This document shows, piece by piece, positions 4,109-5,589 of a stretch of 5,589 nt of DNA (position 1 is the first letter of the stretch; each line of letters begins with the position of its first letter). Under the pieces are notes generated by a model. That model had not been told where the DNA came from and did not search any database. It saw nothing but the letters and a program-made list of their open reading frames with translations. Source of the stretch: Clostridia bacterium. GTDB lineage: Bacteria; Bacillota; Clostridia; Christensenellales; UBA3700. A program made the translations under genes and the position numbers. Location of the stretch: positions 1-5,589 of the forward strand of contig JAIEEW010000130.1 of NCBI GenBank assembly GCA_029067255.1. Direction: 5' to 3'.

Positions 4109-5589
4109 ATGGATATACGGAAGAGAAAATTAAAAGGCGGTTTTGTCTTATCTGTGTTAATTATTTTATGCTTGTGTGTGGCGAGCGTGTTGTCTTTTTA
4201 TTTGCCGAATAAAACGGCGCAAGGTTTTACCAACGTTGCAAATATTGAATCTCAATCTACAAACCTAGGCGAAATGCTTTTGGACGGCTATGAAAACGAT
4301 ACTACTGGTAAAGGAAAAGTGTTTAATGGTGAAATATTTTGGGAATTAATACATCAAATAAGTGGTGTAGCAAATCCGAATATGGATACATTAAATGTAT
4401 TGACTTCAGTAAAGACGTCTAAAGATTTCAGAACTAGCAATACAACAAAAGACGTAACAGTAAAGATAAACGGTAAGCATTGGACGGCGACGTATTTGTC
4501 AACGAATAAAAACGGAGATCCTATCCTTACGTTATGGCTTGCTACGAACTCCGCAACGCCTGCTCGTTGGGACGAAAATTATACCAACTCTTTGGGCAAA
4601 TTTCCGCATAATATGTACGGTACTAGTGAAATGAGAGCGGTTACTTTAAACAACGGCGGGGGATATGCATTAAATTATAATGACGAAGAACTTACACCAG
4701 TTAATCAAGATGAAAACAGCGAATGGGCAATATATACAATGGACAGTGTAAAGGGCAGTCTTACATCTTTTATAGAAGTACCGGATAATATGGATTGGCA
4801 GCACAACCAAAGCGCTAAGACATCTGCATCTCAGTCTTATGATTATAATAACGATGCGTTGGACGCGGGCGGAAGTTATTCTGCAGCGTACAATTATTTG
4901 ACGAATACGACGGTAGATACAGATGGATATAAGGGCTGGGCAAACGACAGATTATGGCTTCCTAGTATAGCGGAAACAGGAGCAAACGCTGAATTGGGTA
5001 TTTGGAAGACATCCGGAAACCAACGTATTGCAGGTATGAATTCTTGGTCGCGTTCGGCCGAATATAGTAATTGTAGATATGCGTATGTACTGAACTCCTC
5101 TGGTGGTATGAGTAATATTACTGTTTCGAATGTACACGCTGTGCGTCCTGCATTTCATCTTAATTTGAAGTCTGCCGCGGCAAGAGTTGGTTCTTTGGGA
5201 GTTGCAGAGCCTACCAACGTTACCGCTGAATATACCGGAGAAACTCTTACTCTCGCAGACGTATCAACTGAACAAAAAAGTTGGTATGATTCAGAACAGA
5301 TTGAATTAGAATATCCCGCCGATGGAATGGTTGACGCAAAGACATATACGGTAACAGCAAAGATAAAGGACGACTTAGCCGCAGACGGTCTTACATTCGT
5401 AGGTGAGCCGGGCGACGGAGAAACCGCGACTACAAGAAAGTTCAACTTTACAATAACAAAGAAGAAGATAGGAGTAGAAATATCGACTACAGGCGGATTG
5501 ACCGCTACCGCGAAAGCGGGAGCGGTATACAGCGGAGATACGGGAGATCGAGCGCCAACGTTTGGATTTACCTATACCAGTACGGACGG
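4109..5589 (+). CDS. Secreted, probably surface-exposed protein with a lectin-like domain and Ig-like repeats; 3' end outside window
   Basis: The frame is open from the ATG at 4109 to the window end (493 complete codons, no stop), so the gene is partial. Residues 1-10 are basic (RKRKLK) and 12-32 hydrophobic, forming a signal peptide or membrane anchor with likely cleavage near residue 38. No lipobox is seen. Residues about 75-355 form one domain with LWLPSIAETG (283-291 region), WSRS (313-316), YAYVLNSSGG (324-333) and VHAVRPAFHLNL (342-353). This pattern resembles DUF6273-type, C-type-lectin-like domains of clostridial surface proteins (from memory). From about 365 an Ig-like/MBG-type module runs to FNFTITKKK (445-453), and another seems to begin. 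Tyr, Asn and Thr are abundant and Cys rare, as expected outside the cell. The partner bound is unknown. Its position just after the inverted-repeat segment suggests phase-variable expression. Confidence 0.82.
   Translation, partial: MDIRKRKLKGGFVLSVLIILCLCVASVLSFYLPNKTAQGFTNVANIESQSTNLGEMLLDGYENDTTGKGKVFNGEIFWELIHQISGVANPNMDTLNVLTSVKTSKDFRTSNTTKDVTVKINGKHWTATYLSTNKNGDPILTLWLATNSATPARWDENYTNSLGKFPHNMYGTSEMRAVTLNNGGGYALNYNDEELTPVNQDENSEWAIYTMDSVKGSLTSFIEVPDNMDWQHNQSAKTSASQSYDYNNDALDAGGSYSAAYNYLTNTTVDTDGYKGWANDRLWLPSIAETGANAELGIWKTSGNQRIAGMNSWSRSAEYSNCRYAYVLNSSGGMSNITVSNVHAVRPAFHLNLKSAAARVGSLGVAEPTNVTAEYTGETLTLADVSTEQKSWYDSEQIELEYPADGMVDAKTYTVTAKIKDDLAADGLTFVGEPGDGETATTRKFNFTITKKKIGVEISTTGGLTATAKAGAVYSGDTGDRAPTFGFTYTSTD

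Noticed and set aside
4952..5445. Two minus-strand open frames opposite the surface-protein gene
   Set aside because: They are shadows of the long plus-strand frame that has a signal peptide and domain signatures, and neither resembles a known protein.

Overview
The window looks like a chromosomal segment of an AT-rich, probably anaerobic Clostridia-type bacterium (Bacillota). Reasons are the A/T-rich codon choice, canonical sigma-A style promoters with extended -10 elements, G-rich Shine-Dalgarno sites, a PHP-type histidinol-phosphatase, and a secreted protein ending its first domain in the VRPAFHLNL signature common in clostridial surface proteins. This assignment is inferred from style only.

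Layout. Bases 1-1080 (+) are the C-terminal part of an AMP-forming acyl-CoA synthetase, closed by a hairpin at 1106-1136. Facing it is a PHP-family histidinol-phosphatase (1138-1941, -). A compact divergent promoter region (1951-2014) separates that gene from a family 1 uracil-DNA glycosylase (ung, 2044-2742, +). The last codons of ung lie inside a long imperfect palindrome (2710-2873). The following gene-free stretch (2743-3240) also holds a second repeat with inverted ends (2938-3169) that contains two hairpin-forming tandem units.

The most interesting part is 3241-5589. A small serine recombinase (3241-3858, -) points away from a pair of inverted 26-bp sites (3946-3971 and 4061-4086). These share a perfect 21-bp inverted repeat. 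Each has a symmetric AAAAGT..ACTTTT core around a central GT/AC dinucleotide, which is the architecture of crossover sites for Hin-type DNA invertases. The roughly 115-bp segment between the centres contains a strong promoter reading left, towards the recombinase, and a weaker one reading right. Only 22 bp after the right site begins an open reading frame that stays open to the window end (4109-5589, +). It encodes a signal-peptide-bearing, probably surface-exposed protein with a lectin-like domain and Ig-like repeats.

My reading is a self-contained phase-variation module: the recombinase flips a promoter cassette and so switches the surface protein on or off. In the orientation given here the better promoter faces away from the surface gene, so this copy may be in the OFF or low state. 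The first three genes are ordinary housekeeping genes with no evident functional link to the switch.
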